The translations under genes were made by a program, and so were the position numbers. Shown here one piece after another: positions 1-5,409 of a stretch of 5,424 nucleotides of DNA. Each line of letters starts with the position of its first letter. The stretch's first letter is position 1. The stretch is from Pseudomonadota bacterium (lineage in GTDB: Bacteria; Pseudomonadota; Alphaproteobacteria; Caulobacterales; Caulobacteraceae): assembly GCA_023409795.1 (NCBI GenBank), contig JAEYQX010000214.1:1-5424 (forward strand), written 5' to 3'. The notes under the pieces were generated by a model that was not told the DNA's origin, ran no database searches, and was given only the letters and a program-made list of their open reading frames with translations.

Positions 1-92
1 CCCTCCAGGGCCTGCTCGGCCAGCACCGTCCGCCCTGCATCCTGAAGGATCAGAGGCGGTCCAGGCGGCAGAAGGGCCAGAAGATCGGACAA
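1..92 (-). CDS. Possible 5' end of a gene running off the left edge (unknown product)
   Basis: The minus strand is open from a TTG at 92-90 to the window edge. It would encode a 31-residue N-terminus beginning (M)SDLLALLPPGPPLILQDA and ending LAEQALEG. The composition (Leu, Pro, Ala, GC at third positions) looks like coding in this genome, and the other two minus frames hit a stop or give low-quality sequence. The frame stays open further upstream to a TAA near 167-165, but I see no ATG or GTG in it and no clear Shine-Dalgarno site before the TTG. It follows the aminopeptidase gene by about 80 bp in the same direction, so the two could be cotranscribed. In related bacteria an NlpC/P60 hydrolase gene often follows this aminopeptidase, but too little sequence is present to assign that. 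The function is unknown. Confidence 0.4.
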   Translation of the reverse strand, partial: MSDLLALLPPGPPLILQDAGRTVLAEQALE

Positions 93-175
93 TCGGTTAC
101 TCGAACGGCATGTCGCCAGGATGCGAACAGGGGACCATTCTAGGAGCCGAAGCCAAACCGGGCGTTAACGGCCCC

Positions 176-1561
176 CTATTTGCCAAAGCGCGATTTCAAA
201 TAATCGTAACAGGCGCGGATGGCCTGGCATTCGGCCCCCTCGGGATGGCCGGGACGGGCGCGCGGGTTCCAGGCAAAGATGTCCATGTGCGCCCACGATC
301 CCGTGGTCGGCGCGAACTTCTGCAGGAACAGGGCGGCGGTCACCGACCCGGCCTGGGCCCAGGCGGCGGAATCATTGCGGACATCGGCGATCTCGCTGTC
401 CAGGGCCGGTGCATAGCCGGGCCACAGCGGCATCCGCCACAGGGGGTCGCCCACGGCCTGGCCCGCCTTCAGGATACCGTCGGCCAGGTCATCATCATCC
501 GTATAGAGGGGCGGCAACTGCGGCCCCAGCGCGATGCGCGCCGCCCCGGTCAGGGTGGCAAAGTCCAGCGTCAGGTCCGGCTGGTGCTCGCCCGCCCGGG
601 TCAGGATGTCGGCCAGGATCAGCCGCCCTTCGGCATCGGTATTGCCGACCTCGATGGTCAGGCCCTTGCGGCTGTCCAGGATGTCGCCCGGACGGAAGGC
701 ATCGCCCGAGACGGCGTTCTCGACCGCCGCCACCAGCACCACCAGCCGCACCGGCAGGTCGGCCTGCATGACCAGCCGGCCCAGGGCCAGGGCATGGGCC
801 GAGCCGCCCATGTCCTTCTTCATGTTGCGCATCCCCGCCGCCGGCTTCAGGTCCAGGCCGCCGGTGTCGAACACCACCCCCTTGCCGACCAGGGCCACCA
901 GGGGCAGGTCAGTGCGGTCCAGCTTCCAGCCGATCTCCAGCACGCGCGGGGCCCGCTGGGGCGTGGCGGCGCGGCCGACGGCATGGACCGCCGGATAGTT
1001 GTCCTCCAGCAGCTGGTCGCCGGTCGTGACGCGCAGGCTGGCCCCGGCGGCCTCGGCGATCTCGCGGGCGATGGTCTCCAGCTGCAGCGGCCCCATGTCC
1101 TGGGCCGGGGTGTCCACCATCTCGCGGGCCAGCCGGGCGGCAGCGGCGATGTTCAGGGGCTCGTCCAGGTCGACCCCGTCGCCCACGACCAGCCGGGCCG
1201 GGGCCTTTTCAGGCCGGGCCTTGTAGCGGTCAAAGACATAGCCCCCCAGGGCAAAGGCCAGGGCGGCCTGGCGGGCGGCATCGCCCTCGACCCCTTCCAG
1301 CCGCCAGTCGCCGGAGGGCAGGCGCGGGGCCAGGCCGCGCACCGAGAAGGGATCAAGGGCGTCGCCGATGCCGAACAGGGCCTCGGCCACCGCGCCTTCG
1401 CTGTCGGCGACCAGCAGCAGTTGCCCCGCCTTGCCGGTAAAGCCATTGGCCTCGGCCCAGGCGGCGGTGCCGCCGTCCAGCGCCTGCCCCGCCCTGACCA
1501 GGCGCACCGGGCGGGCGCTGTCAGAGGTCGGGATCAGAAGCTCGGGAGAGACCGGGGACAT
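176..1561 (-). CDS. Leucyl aminopeptidase family protein (peptidase M17)
   Basis: This is a dinuclear metal-dependent cytosolic aminopeptidase that removes N-terminal residues from peptides, usually as a hexamer in the family, and serves peptide turnover. The 461-residue protein has a variable N-terminal domain (about 1-150) and an M17 catalytic domain (about 155-461). Visible motifs are VGKGVVFDTGG (225-235), MKKDMGG (247-253), NTDAEGRL (307-314) and ATLTGA (336-341). Predicted metal ligands are K227, D232, D250, D309 and E311, with catalytic K239 and R313. Their spacing matches E. coli PepA (K270, D275, D293, D352, E354, K282, R356) exactly. It is shorter than PepA (about 500 residues), with the difference in the N-terminal part, as in many alphaproteobacterial members. 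The ATG at 1561 is supported by an AAAGG at 1573-1569, 7 nt upstream. It is divergent from the TPR gene. Substrate preference cannot be read from sequence. Confidence 0.95.
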   Translation of the reverse strand: MSPVSPELLIPTSDSARPVRLVRAGQALDGGTAAWAEANGFTGKAGQLLLVADSEGAVAEALFGIGDALDPFSVRGLAPRLPSGDWRLEGVEGDAARQAALAFALGGYVFDRYKARPEKAPARLVVGDGVDLDEPLNIAAAARLAREMVDTPAQDMGPLQLETIAREIAEAAGASLRVTTGDQLLEDNYPAVHAVGRAATPQRAPRVLEIGWKLDRTDLPLVALVGKGVVFDTGGLDLKPAAGMRNMKKDMGGSAHALALGRLVMQADLPVRLVVLVAAVENAVSGDAFRPGDILDSRKGLTIEVGNTDAEGRLILADILTRAGEHQPDLTLDFATLTGAARIALGPQLPPLYTDDDDLADGILKAGQAVGDPLWRMPLWPGYAPALDSEIADVRNDSAAWAQAGSVTAALFLQKFAPTTGSWAHMDIFAWNPRARPGHPEGAECQAIRACYDYLKSRFGK

Positions 1562-1652
1562 GGATATGCCTTTCAGGCGCTTTAACGCCGATTAACCAAA
1601 CCTTGACCGAAGGCGGCGACGGTGTTCGCCGAAACCTTCGGGGTATCTGATC
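1562..1652. promoter_or_regulatory. Divergent intergenic region between aminopeptidase and TPR genes
   Basis: These 91 bp separate two start codons and must carry the promoters or leaders for both directions. The part nearest the aminopeptidase (about 1571-1600) is relatively AT-rich, with TTTAA and ATTAACCAAA stretches. A TTGACC at 1603-1608 resembles a -35 box for the rightward gene. No convincing -10 box lies at the expected distance, because the sequence there is GC-rich and part of a hairpin. No promoter can be assigned firmly. Confidence 0.45.
1607..1641 (+). promoter_or_regulatory. Strong hairpin in the 5' leader of the TPR gene
   Basis: CCGAAGG (1607-1613) pairs with CCTTCGG (1635-1641). 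Directly inside it, CGGCGA (1614-1619) pairs with TCGCCG (1626-1631). The result is 13 base pairs, a 6-nt loop (1620-1625) and a 3-nt AAA bulge at 1632-1634. The structure ends 11 nt before the ATG at 1653, and its 3' edge touches the only G-rich stretch (about 1640-1643) that could serve as a ribosome binding site. No T-run follows on either strand, so it is not a normal intrinsic terminator. It could control translation or stability, or be a protein-binding operator; the role is inferred only from position. Confidence 0.5.
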
Positions 1653-2423
1653 ATGTCGCGCTTCATCGCCGCCGCTGCAAGCCTGGGGCTGGGCCTAATC
1701 GTCCTGGGTGGACCTGTCCGGGCCCAGGAGGGGCCTGATGCGACCCGGCCCGCCGATGCTGCGACCCGCGCCGGCTATGACCGCGCCGATGCCCTGACCC
1801 GCTCGATGTTCTGGGGCCATGAGCAGCAGGTCAATCCGATGGACCCGGTGGCCGGCGTCAAGCTGGCCCAGGCCCTGCGCGAGCTGGGCCAGTATGACCA
1901 GGCGGCCCAGACGGCCCAGGCGGTGCTGACCCTGCAGCCGGAGAATGTCGAGGCCATGCTGGAGGTCGGCCGGGCCCACATCGCCCGGGGCCAGGCCTTC
2001 TATGGCATCGCCGCCCTGGAGCAGGCGCGCCAGCTCCAGCCGCGCGACTGGCGGCCCCTGTCCCTGCTGGGCGTGGCCTACCAGCAGGTGCGCCGCGCCG
2101 GCGACGCCCAGGCTGCCTGGGCCGAGGGGCTGCGCCTGTCGCCCGACAATCCCGACATCCTGACCAATGCGGCCATGGCCCACATGGCCAGTGGCGACGC
2201 CGCCTCCGCCGAGCCCCTGCTGCGCCGCGCCGCCGCCCAGCCCGGTGCCAGCCTCAAGGTCCGCCAGAACCTGGCCCTGGTCCTGGGCCTGCAGGGCAAG
2301 CTGGCCGAGACCGAGCAGATCCTGCGCCGCGACCAGCCCCCCGAGGTCGCCGACGCCAACCTGCGCTGGCTCGCCACCCGCATGGCCACCCCCGCCACCC
2401 CCCGCACCTGGCCCGAGGGCTGA
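1653..2423 (+). CDS. Exported tetratricopeptide repeat protein, TadD-like
   Basis: The 256-residue protein starts with a clear Sec signal peptide: MSRF, a hydrophobic stretch at about 5-20, then PVRA with probable cleavage after A24. There is no lipobox cysteine, so a soluble periplasmic or secreted form is likely. About four TPR units follow, near 64-96, 97-130, 131-164 and 165-198, with the usual small and aromatic residues and a proline ending most units (QP, QP, SP). A helical C-terminal section contains NLALVLGLQGKLAETEQILR then RDQPPEVADANLRWL. This resembles the end of Flp pilus assembly protein TadD and related alphaproteobacterial TPR proteins. TPR proteins are scaffolds for protein contacts, and the partner here is unknown. 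No tad genes are nearby, so a pilus role is unsupported; an orphan paralogue is as likely. The ribosome binding site is weak and the leader holds a hairpin. Confidence 0.85.
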   Translation: MSRFIAAAASLGLGLIVLGGPVRAQEGPDATRPADAATRAGYDRADALTRSMFWGHEQQVNPMDPVAGVKLAQALRELGQYDQAAQTAQAVLTLQPENVEAMLEVGRAHIARGQAFYGIAALEQARQLQPRDWRPLSLLGVAYQQVRRAGDAQAAWAEGLRLSPDNPDILTNAAMAHMASGDAASAEPLLRRAAAQPGASLKVRQNLALVLGLQGKLAETEQILRRDQPPEVADANLRWLATRMATPATPRTWPEG

Positions 2424-2433
2424 CCGAGCCCTC

Positions 2434-2461
2434 ATCCTCCCCCGCCTGCGGGGGAGAGGAT
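2434..2461. repeat. GC-rich intergenic hairpin repeat after the TPR gene
   Basis: CTCCCCCG (2437-2444) pairs with CGGGGGAG (2449-2456) around a CCTG loop. ATC (2434-2436) can also pair with GAT (2459-2461) past an AG bulge. It starts 11 nt after the TPR stop codon. No T-run follows in either direction, so a standard intrinsic terminator is unlikely, although it may slow polymerase or stabilise the 3' end. The left half recurs at the window's right edge (5410-5424, 14 of 15 bases identical). This points to an interspersed intergenic repeat of a kind common in Caulobacterales. Confidence 0.6.
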
Positions 2462-2493
2462 GCGTCCATCGCAGGCACAACCCCCGACACGTC

Positions 2494-2521
2494 TGGCATT
2501 TGCGCGGCCAAGCGCCTATTT
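2494..2521 (+). promoter_or_regulatory. Weak candidate promoter for the Fe-S scaffold/yidD/thrS operon
   Basis: CTATTT at 2516-2521 could be a -10 box, with TGGCAT at 2494-2499 as a poor -35 box 16 nt upstream. It is the most AT-rich spot in this gap. If used, transcription would begin at about 2528-2530, on or next to the ATG at 2530, giving a leaderless mRNA. This fits the lack of a Shine-Dalgarno sequence there. The matches are weak and the call is tentative. Confidence 0.25.
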
Positions 2522-2529
2522 TTGCGGTC

Positions 2530-3000
2530 ATGATCGACGATCTTTACAGCGCCCGCATCCTGTCGCTGGCGGCGAACCTGCCGCACAGTGGTCGGCTGGA
2601 GCAGCCCGAGGGCACGGCCGAGCGGGTGGCCAAGCTGTGCGGGTCACGGGCGATCGTCGATGTCAGCCTGGACGACCAGGGGCGCATTCGCGACTTCGCT
2701 CAGTCGGTCAAGGCCTGCGCCCTGGGCCAGGCCGCCGCCGGCGTCATCGGCGAGACCATCATCGGGGCCAACGTGTCAGAGCTGGCCGAGGCGCGCGAGG
2801 CCATGCTGGCCATGCTGAAATCGGGCGGCGAGGGCCCGGCCGGACGCTTTGAGGGCCTGCGCATCCTCAAACAGGTCGCCGACTACCCGGCCCGCCACGC
2901 CTCGACCATGGTGGCGCTGGAGGCCGCGCTGGAGGCCGCGCGCCAGGCGTTGGAAAAGCACCACAGCGATACCCGAACTCGCCTCGCCGGTGCGGCCTGA
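2530..3000 (+). CDS. Iron-sulfur cluster assembly scaffold protein (IscU/NifU N-terminal family), atypical
   Basis: The 156-residue protein belongs to the NifU_N/IscU-like fold, whose members build [2Fe-2S] clusters on three cysteines and pass them to apoproteins in the cytosol. Visible family motifs are KLCGSR (C37) and VKACALGQAAA (C63), with the conserved helix after C63 and the DYPARHASTMVALEAAL segment (118-134) where the third cysteine region lies. C37 and C63 have the same numbers as in E. coli IscU, but the third cysteine (C106 in IscU) is absent and the Asp two residues after C37 is Ser39. The C-terminus (about 127-142) is an Ala/Leu/Glu-rich helix. The ATG at 2530 is chosen because the family starts at about MIDDLYSARIL; the frame is open upstream but only through the TPR gene. 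It is the first gene of a likely operon with yidD and thrS. Cluster assembly is a family-based assignment; a partner-binding or specialised role is possible given the missing ligands. Confidence 0.82.
   Translation: MIDDLYSARILSLAANLPHSGRLEQPEGTAERVAKLCGSRAIVDVSLDDQGRIRDFAQSVKACALGQAAAGVIGETIIGANVSELAEAREAMLAMLKSGGEGPAGRFEGLRILKQVADYPARHASTMVALEAALEAARQALEKHHSDTRTRLAGAA
2914..2937 (+). repeat. Tandem 12-bp repeat inside the Fe-S scaffold gene
   Basis: The unit gcgctggaggcc occurs at 2914-2925 and again at 2926-2937, followed by another gcg. It encodes ALEA twice (ALEAALEAA) and lengthens the C-terminal helix in frame. It is probably a small in-frame duplication and could vary in copy number between strains. 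Confidence 0.6.
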
Positions 3001-3016
3001 CAGGCTGGACCGGTTG

Positions 3017-3039
3017 ATCCCCCCGGCATGAAGGGGGAT
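3017..3039 (+). repeat. Inverted repeat between the Fe-S scaffold gene and yidD
   Basis: ATCCCCC (3017-3023) pairs with GGGGGAT (3033-3039) around a 9-nt loop. The possible upstream yidD start codon (ATG 3028) lies in the loop. No T-run follows. It could be a weak attenuator or mRNA-processing point within the operon; the function is not shown. Confidence 0.4.
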
Positions 3040-3071
3040 AAGCAGGCCACACCTGAAACAGAGCCCCCGGC

Positions 3072-3078
3072 GAAGGGA
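3072..3078 (+). promoter_or_regulatory. Ribosome binding site that favours the 3082 start of yidD
   Basis: GAAGGGA at 3072-3078 is the best Shine-Dalgarno match in this part of the window. It lies just before the ATG at 3082, with 5 nt between GAAGG and the ATG. The alternative in-frame ATG at 3028 has only C-rich sequence before it and sits in a hairpin loop. Confidence 0.55.
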
Positions 3079-3081
3079 CAA

Positions 3082-3318
3082 ATGTCTCTCTATGAACGCG
3101 GCGTGCGACTGGCCCACCGAGGCTACAAGGTCACGCTGTCTCCCCTGATCGGCCAGCAGTGCCGCTTCCTGCCGACCTGTTCGGACTATGGACGCGACGC
3201 CATGATCGAGCATGGACCGATCCGTGGGGGCTGGCTCACCGTGCGCCGTCTCTGTAAATGCCATCCCTTCGGGGGGTCGGGCTACGACCCCGTCCCGCCT
3301 AAAAAGACCGACACATGA
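3082..3318 (+). CDS. yidD: Membrane protein insertion efficiency factor YidD
   Basis: YidD is a small protein associated with the inner membrane that helps YidC insert and fold membrane proteins; in many bacteria its gene sits beside yidC. This 78-residue protein carries the family signature nearly intact: YKVTLSPLIG (15-24), CRFLPTCSDY (27-36), HGPIRGGWL (44-52) and RRLCKCHPFGGSGYDPVP (55-72). The four conserved cysteines are C27, C33, C58 and C60. The N-terminal part (about 3-24) can form an amphipathic helix suited to membrane contact. The start at 3082 is chosen from its ribosome binding site and the family's usual length; an in-frame ATG at 3028 would add 18 hydrophilic residues. Its stop overlaps the thrS start by 4 bp (ATGA), so the two are probably translationally coupled. 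There is no yidC, rnpA or rpmH here, unlike the E. coli arrangement. Confidence 0.93.
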   Translation: MSLYERGVRLAHRGYKVTLSPLIGQQCRFLPTCSDYGRDAMIEHGPIRGGWLTVRRLCKCHPFGGSGYDPVPPKKTDT

Positions 3319-5264
3319 TCAATCTGACCTTCCCCGACGGTGCCGTCCGACAATATCCCGAAGGCTCGACGGGCTTTGACGTCGCCGCCGCCATCTCCCC
3401 GTCCCTGGCCAAGAAGGCGGCGCTTGTCGTCTGGAACGGCGAGCAGCGCGACCTGCACCGCGTGATCGACGGCGACGGCGATTTCCGCCTGCTGATGCGC
3501 GACGATCCCGAGGCGCTGGAAACCATCCGTCACGACGCCGCCCACGTGCTGGCGCAGGCGGTTCAGGAGCTGTTCCCCGGGACTCAGGTCACCATCGGCC
3601 CGTCGATCGAGGACGGCTTCTATTACGACTTCGCCCGCGACGAGCCCTTCTCGACCGACGACTTTCCGAAGATCGAGAAGAAGATGGCCGAGATCATCGA
3701 CCGCGGTGCCAGGCTGGAACGTGTGGTCTGGGACCGCAACGAAGCCATCGCCCATTTCGAAGGCATCGGCGAAGCCTACAAGGCCGAACTGATCCGCGAC
3801 CTGCCTGAAAGCGAAACCATCACCGTCTACAAGCAGGGCGAGTGGGCCGACCTGTGCCGTGGTCCGCACTTCCCCTCGACCAAGTTCGTGGGCAAGGCCT
3901 TCAAGCTGACCAAGCTGGCCGGTGCCTACTGGCGCGGTGACTCCACCAAGGCCCAGCTGCAGCGCATCTACGGCACCGCATGGGCCACCAAGGAAGACCT
4001 CGACGCCTATCTGCAACGCATCGAGGAAGCCGAGAAGCGCGACCACCGCAAGCTGGGCCGCTCGATGGAGCTCTTCCATATGCAGGAAGAAGGCCGCGGC
4101 ATGGTCTTCTGGCACCCGAAGGGCTGGGTGCTGTGGCGTGTACTCGAAGCCTATATGCGCCGTCGCCTGGACGCCGCAGGCTATGTCGAGGTGAAGACCC
4201 CGCAGGTTCTGGACCGCAAATTCTGGGAAGCCTCGGGCCACTGGGACAAATACCGCGCCAACATGTTCGTCTGCGAGACGGTCGAGGGTGAAACCCTGTC
4301 GCTGAAGCCGATGAACTGCCCGGGCCACGTGCAGATCTTCGACCAGGGCCAGCGTTCGTACCGCGAACTGCCGCTGCGTATGGCCGAGTTCGGTGCCTGC
4401 CACCGCTATGAGCCGTCGGGCTCGCTGCACGGCCTGATGCGCGTGCGCGGCTTTACGCAAGACGACGCCCACATCTTCTGCCGCGAAGACCAGATCGTCG
4501 AAGAGACGGCCAACTTCATCAAGCTGGCCCGCTCGGTCCACGCCGACCTCGGCATGGAAACCAAATACATCTCGCTCGGCACCCGTCCGGAGCTGCGTGC
4601 CGGCACCGAGGAATTCTGGGACAAGGCCGAAGCCCAGATGCTGGAGGCGTCGCGCGCCGCTGGCACCGAGCCGGTCGTGACCGAGGGCGACGGTGCCTTT
4701 TACGCGCCCAAGCTGGACTTCATCGTCAAGGACGCCATCGGCCGTGAATGGACCTGCGGCACCATCCAGCTGGACTATGTCCTGCCGGAACGTCTGGACG
4801 CGACCTACATCGCCGAAGACGGCCAGAAGCACCGTCCGGTCATGCTGCACCGCGCGATCCTCGGCTCGTTCGAGCGCTTCATCGGCATCATGATCGAAAA
4901 CTACGCCGGTGCCTTCCCGCTGTGGCTGGCCCCGACGCAGGCTGTGGTGACCACCATCACCTCTGACGCTGACGGCTATGCCGAAGAAGTTCTCGCCAGG
5001 TTCAAGGCCGCTGGCCTGCGCACCGAGATCGACCTGCGCAACGAGAAGATCAACTACAAGATCCGCGAGCACTCGGTGAACAAGGTGCCGGTCATCGCCG
5101 TCGTCGGCCGCAAGGAAGCCGAAGAAGGCAAGGTCGCCATCCGCCGCCTCGGCTCGCAGGCCCAGACGATCGTCACGGTCGAGGAAGCCATCGCCATGCT
5201 GACCGACGAAGCCCTGGCCCCCGACCTGAAGCGCATCCGCGACGGTGTCGAACACAACGCCTAG
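3315..5264 (+). CDS. thrS: Threonyl-tRNA synthetase
   Basis: This class II synthetase charges tRNA-Thr with threonine in the cytosol and clears mischarged Ser-tRNA. The 649-residue protein is full length (E. coli 642). Domains in order are TGS (about 1-62), editing domain (about 65-225), class II catalytic core (about 245-535) and anticodon-binding domain (about 537-640). Editing residues H73, H77, C181 and H185 are present (HDAAH and DLCRGPH). The zinc site that selects threonine is intact: C335 (MNCPGH), H386 (DDAHIF) and H512 (LHRAILGS), each one position later than in E. coli. Motif 2 has R364 (GACHRYEPSG) and motif 3 has R521 (GSFERF). It starts inside the yidD stop codon and has little Shine-Dalgarno sequence of its own. 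I see no operator-like tRNA mimic or T-box upstream. An intrinsic terminator follows 21 bp after the stop. Confidence 0.99.
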   Translation: MINLTFPDGAVRQYPEGSTGFDVAAAISPSLAKKAALVVWNGEQRDLHRVIDGDGDFRLLMRDDPEALETIRHDAAHVLAQAVQELFPGTQVTIGPSIEDGFYYDFARDEPFSTDDFPKIEKKMAEIIDRGARLERVVWDRNEAIAHFEGIGEAYKAELIRDLPESETITVYKQGEWADLCRGPHFPSTKFVGKAFKLTKLAGAYWRGDSTKAQLQRIYGTAWATKEDLDAYLQRIEEAEKRDHRKLGRSMELFHMQEEGRGMVFWHPKGWVLWRVLEAYMRRRLDAAGYVEVKTPQVLDRKFWEASGHWDKYRANMFVCETVEGETLSLKPMNCPGHVQIFDQGQRSYRELPLRMAEFGACHRYEPSGSLHGLMRVRGFTQDDAHIFCREDQIVEETANFIKLARSVHADLGMETKYISLGTRPELRAGTEEFWDKAEAQMLEASRAAGTEPVVTEGDGAFYAPKLDFIVKDAIGREWTCGTIQLDYVLPERLDATYIAEDGQKHRPVMLHRAILGSFERFIGIMIENYAGAFPLWLAPTQAVVTTITSDADGYAEEVLARFKAAGLRTEIDLRNEKINYKIREHSVNKVPVIAVVGRKEAEEGKVAIRRLGSQAQTIVTVEEAIAMLTDEALAPDLKRIRDGVEHNA

Positions 5265-5285
5265 GGCAGACTAAGCCCGATACAG

Positions 5286-5319
5286 AAAAGCCGCCGAGGG
5301 AAACCCCGGCGGCTTTTTT
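5286..5319 (+). terminator. Intrinsic terminator of the operon
   Basis: AAAAGCCGCCG (5286-5296) pairs with CGGCGGCTTTT (5307-5317). An inner GGG/CCC pairing (5298-5300 with 5304-5306), after a single-A bulge, closes on an AAA loop. Six T residues follow the GC stem (5314-5319). The position 21 bp after the thrS stop, the GC-rich stem and the T-run are those of a Rho-independent terminator. The A-tract on the left arm gives some termination potential on the other strand too. Confidence 0.93.
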
Positions 5320-5367
5320 GTGCCCGGCCCCACCCCGCACGACGGCAAGCGCGTGGGTCCGGCGTGG

Positions 5368-5386
5368 CCTCCGGTCGAGCCGGAGG
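5368..5386. repeat. Inverted repeat in the non-coding tail after thrS
   Basis: CCTCCGG (5368-5374) pairs with CCGGAGG (5380-5386) around a TCGAG loop. It lies in non-coding sequence after the terminator and close to the partial hairpin repeat at the right edge, so the two may be parts of one intergenic repeat element. No T-run follows on the plus strand. Confidence 0.45.
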
Positions 5387-5409
5387 GTGACGGATTGGAG
5401 CGACACCAC

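Noticed and set aside
161..175. Short near-palindrome around GTTAAC between the aminopeptidase stop and the next minus-strand frame
   Set aside because: The arms are about 4 bp (GGGC/GCCC) with no T-run, too weak to call a terminator or operator.
110..1585. Long plus-strand open frame (491 codons) opposite the aminopeptidase gene
   Set aside because: It is antisense to a gene with an intact M17 active site. Its translation is Gly, Gln, Arg and His rich with no family motif, as expected from the complement of GC-rich coding DNA.
1603..1631. TTGACC as the -35 box of a promoter for the TPR gene
   Set aside because: No -10-like sequence lies 15-19 nt downstream; that position is the GC-rich right arm of the hairpin.
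2167..2529. N-terminal extension of the Fe-S scaffold reading frame
   Set aside because: The frame is open upstream but runs through the TPR gene and translates to Pro/Ser/Ala/Arg-rich sequence. Family similarity begins at the ATG at 2530.
1695..2531. Minus-strand open frame (278 codons) opposite the TPR gene
   Set aside because: It is Gly and Gln rich shadow sequence with no motif, while the plus strand has a signal peptide and regular TPR units.
3282..5255. Long minus-strand open frame (657 codons) opposite thrS
   Set aside because: It mirrors almost the whole of thrS, has no recognisable domain, and arises because stop codons are rare on the complement of GC-biased codons.
5173..5409. 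Minus-strand open frame (78 codons) across the thrS end
   Set aside because: It crosses the terminator hairpin and the thrS C-terminus, is Arg-rich and has no motif.
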